From Janthinobacterium sp. UMAB-56 (GTDB taxonomy: Bacteria > Pseudomonadota > Gammaproteobacteria > Burkholderiales > Burkholderiaceae_D): DNA of 64,000 nucleotides. Both the position numbers and the translations under genes were made by a program. Shown one piece after another: positions 62,709-64,000 of the stretch (positions are counted from its first letter, which is position 1; the number at the start of each line of letters is the position of its first letter). The notes beneath the pieces are model-generated. The model did no database searches and was not told where the DNA came from. It saw only the letters and a program-made list of their open reading frames with translations. The DNA lies in contig NZ_LT607656.1 of the NCBI RefSeq assembly GCF_900095265.1, positions 18,321 to 82,320 on the forward strand. The letters are read 5' to 3'.

Positions 62709-63131
62709 TTATTCCTCGATGATCTCGAAGGAATGCGTGATTTCCGCGGTTTTCGCCAGCATGATCGACGCCGAGCAATATTTGTCATGCGACAAGGCCA
62801 CGGCTCGTTCCACGGCCGTCGGTTTCAGGGCTTTGCCCCGCACCGTGAAGTGGAAGTGGATCTTGGTAAATACTTTCGGATCGGTGTCGGCGCGCTCGGC
62901 CTTCAGGGTCACCTCGCAGCCTTTGACGTCTTCGCGTCCCCGCTTCAGGATCAGCACCACGTCATAGGCGGTGCAGCCGCCCGTGCCCAGCAAGACCATT
63001 TCCATGGGGCGTGGCGCCAGGTTGTGGCCGCCGCCATCGGGCGCGCCATCCATGCTCACCAGGTGGCCGGAACCGGTTTCTGCCCGAAAACTCATGCCCG
63101 ACGGGCCATTCCAGCTGACTTTGCATTCCAT
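62709..63131 (-). CDS. OsmC-like protein (YhfA type)
   Basis: 140 residues from MECKVSWNG. The OsmC fold is seen in MSFRAETGSGHLVSMDGAPD, the central-helix GTGGCTAYDVVLILKRGRED with a Cys, and HDKYCSASIMLAKTAEITHS with a second Cys near the active-site position. OsmC-family proteins reduce organic hydroperoxides or bind small thiols; the YhfA subgroup function is unclear. The in-frame region upstream to 63242 is not coding by family length. Confidence 0.88.
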   Translation of the reverse strand: MECKVSWNGPSGMSFRAETGSGHLVSMDGAPDGGGHNLAPRPMEMVLLGTGGCTAYDVVLILKRGREDVKGCEVTLKAERADTDPKVFTKIHFHFTVRGKALKPTAVERAVALSHDKYCSASIMLAKTAEITHSFEIIEE

Positions 63132-63225
63132 CGTACTCTCCGAAAATTGTAAGCGTTTTGTATTGTAATAGAGGAATGCCTGTCCATGTGCCGCCCGCCG
63201 GCCCGCAGCCGGTCTGCATCGTGGC

Positions 63226-63255
63226 TTGACGCGGCAAGGCAAAGCCGCTTATACT
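63226..63255 (+). promoter_or_regulatory. rplM: Strong promoter for rplM-rpsI
   Basis: TTGACG (63226-63231), 18 bases, TATACT (63250-63255). The predicted start is near 63262, giving a leader of about 95 bases that contains a TTTCC/GGAAA hairpin and a TCCGC/GCGGA pair. These could be autoregulatory ribosomal-protein leader structures. Confidence 0.7.
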
Positions 63256-63356
63256 TGTCGGCTTTCCGTTCGCTCAGGAAAAGTAAATAAGGCAGAGTCC
63301 GCACAGCAATATCCGCGGAACCACCATTTGAGCGTGTAATCTATTAGGAAGTCAAC

Positions 63357-63785
63357 ATGAAAACATTTTCCGCTAAAGGACATGAAGTCCAGCGCGATTG
63401 GTTCGTGGTTGACGCGACGGACAAAGTCCTCGGACGTGTTGCCAGCGAAGTGGCACTCCGACTGCGCGGCAAACACAAACCAGAATTTACTCCTCACGTC
63501 GATACCGGCGACTTTATCGTCGTCATCAACGCAGGCAAACTGCGTGTGACCGGTACCAAAGCTACTGAGAAAATTTACTACCGTCACTCTGGCTATCCAG
63601 GCGGCATCTACGAAACCAACTTCCAGAAAATGCAACAGCGTTTTCCAGGTCGCGCGCTTGAGAAAGCGGTCAAGGGCATGTTGCCTAAAGGCCCACTCGG
63701 CTACGCAATGATCAAGAAGCTGAAAGTGTACGCGGAAGGTTCCCATCCGCACGCTGCTCAGCAACCTAAAGCACTTGTTCTCTAA
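63357..63785 (+). CDS. rplM: 50S ribosomal protein L13
   Basis: 142 residues, exactly the usual L13 size. It starts [20 protein letters not shown] and carries the L13 signature ([20 protein letters not shown] and [19 protein letters not shown]). An AGGAAG ribosome site precedes the ATG. It assembles early in the 50S subunit. Its base use is less GC-biased than neighbours, as expected for a highly expressed gene. It is followed by rpsI after nine bases. Confidence 0.98.
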   Translation: MKTFSAKGHEVQRDWFVVDATDKVLGRVASEVALRLRGKHKPEFTPHVDTGDFIVVINAGKLRVTGTKATEKIYYRHSGYPGGIYETNFQKMQQRFPGRALEKAVKGMLPKGPLGYAMIKKLKVYAEGSHPHAAQQPKALVL

Positions 63786-63794
63786 GGAACTGAC

Positions 63795-64000
63795 ATGATC
63801 GGTAATTACAATTATGGAACCGGCCGTCGCAAAAGTGCAGTGGCTCGGGTTTTTATCAAAGTTGGCACAGGCTTGATCGTTGTTAACGGCAAACCAGCAA
63901 ACGAATACTTTTCGCGCGAAACTGGTCTGATGGTCATCCGTCAACCACTGGAACTGACCGGCAATGTCGAGCGTTTCGACATCAAAGTCAACGTCCATGG
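63795..64000 (+). CDS. rpsI: 30S ribosomal protein S9, N-terminal part
   Basis: The window ends after 68 codons and two bases, so the C-terminal half is missing. The start [20 protein letters not shown] matches S9, whose C-terminal tail later reaches the P-site tRNA. A TAAGGA ribosome site precedes the ATG. L13 and S9 are a universally paired operon. Confidence 0.97.
   Translation, partial: MIGNYNYGTGRRKSAVARVFIKVGTGLIVVNGKPANEYFSRETGLMVIRQPLELTGNVERFDIKVNVH

Overview
The window looks like chromosomal DNA of a GC-rich betaproteobacterium, most likely Oxalobacteraceae and close to Janthinobacterium, Duganella or Massilia. That placement is inferred from protein style and gene order (gatCAB divergent from mreBCD-mrdA-rodA-rlpA; rsmB-DUF4390-ntrY-like kinase; def-fmt divergent from dprA-smg-topB; rplM-rpsI), not from a database search. 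Coding density is high and most genes are core housekeeping genes. I see no tRNA or rRNA gene, CRISPR array, prophage or intact insertion sequence.

Layout. 1-6.2 kb: a TauE/SafE permease cut by the window edge, a divergent LysR regulator, an alpha/beta hydrolase, small membrane and exported proteins, a Gfo/Idh/MocA oxidoreductase and a BlaI/BlaR1-like regulatory pair. 6.3-9.9 kb: gatC-gatA-gatB on the minus strand, which make Gln-tRNA/Asn-tRNA by transamidation. 10.2-17.1 kb: the rod-shape cluster mreB, mreC, mreD, mrdA, rodA, rlpA. 17.1-23.3 kb: a minus-strand run argS, SPOR protein, dsbA, SDR, birA, coaX, SPOR protein. 23.7-30.6 kb: rsmB, a DUF4390 protein, an NtrY-like kinase, a receiver-Fis regulator, a degenerate CobW-like protein, a DUF3567 protein and a YafJ-type amidotransferase. 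30.8-36.4 kb: an EAL-HDOD protein, an SPW-repeat protein and metH. 36.4-40.3 kb is the accessory-looking part: an AT-rich gap, a large metzincin-like lipoprotein, and decayed tautomerase and LysR genes. 40.3-46.9 kb: fmt, def, dprA, smg, topB. 47-54.6 kb: a probable Pho-regulated cluster of two alkaline phosphatases plus a His-rich protein, an MBL-fold protein, a DsbA-like oxidoreductase, catalase and an unknown gene. 54.7-61.3 kb: two ABC systems, one with a permease fused to an M1 aminopeptidase. 61.5-64 kb: an unknown gene, coq7, an OsmC-like protein, rplM and the start of rpsI.

The most unusual signals are non-coding. (1) Two copies of a 124-138 bp palindromic element (9428-9551 and 29678-29815) each begin just after a stop codon. 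They share a conserved core, but their outer arms differ in sequence while still pairing within each copy, which is the pattern of compensatory change in a structured RNA or DNA element. (2) A nearly perfect 19-bp inverted repeat just before the catalase start codon places the ribosome binding site inside the stem. (3) The start of rodA is partly duplicated in tandem just upstream of itself. (4) A tautomerase/LysR pair is decayed at 39.7-40.3 kb. None of these was tested by computation here.
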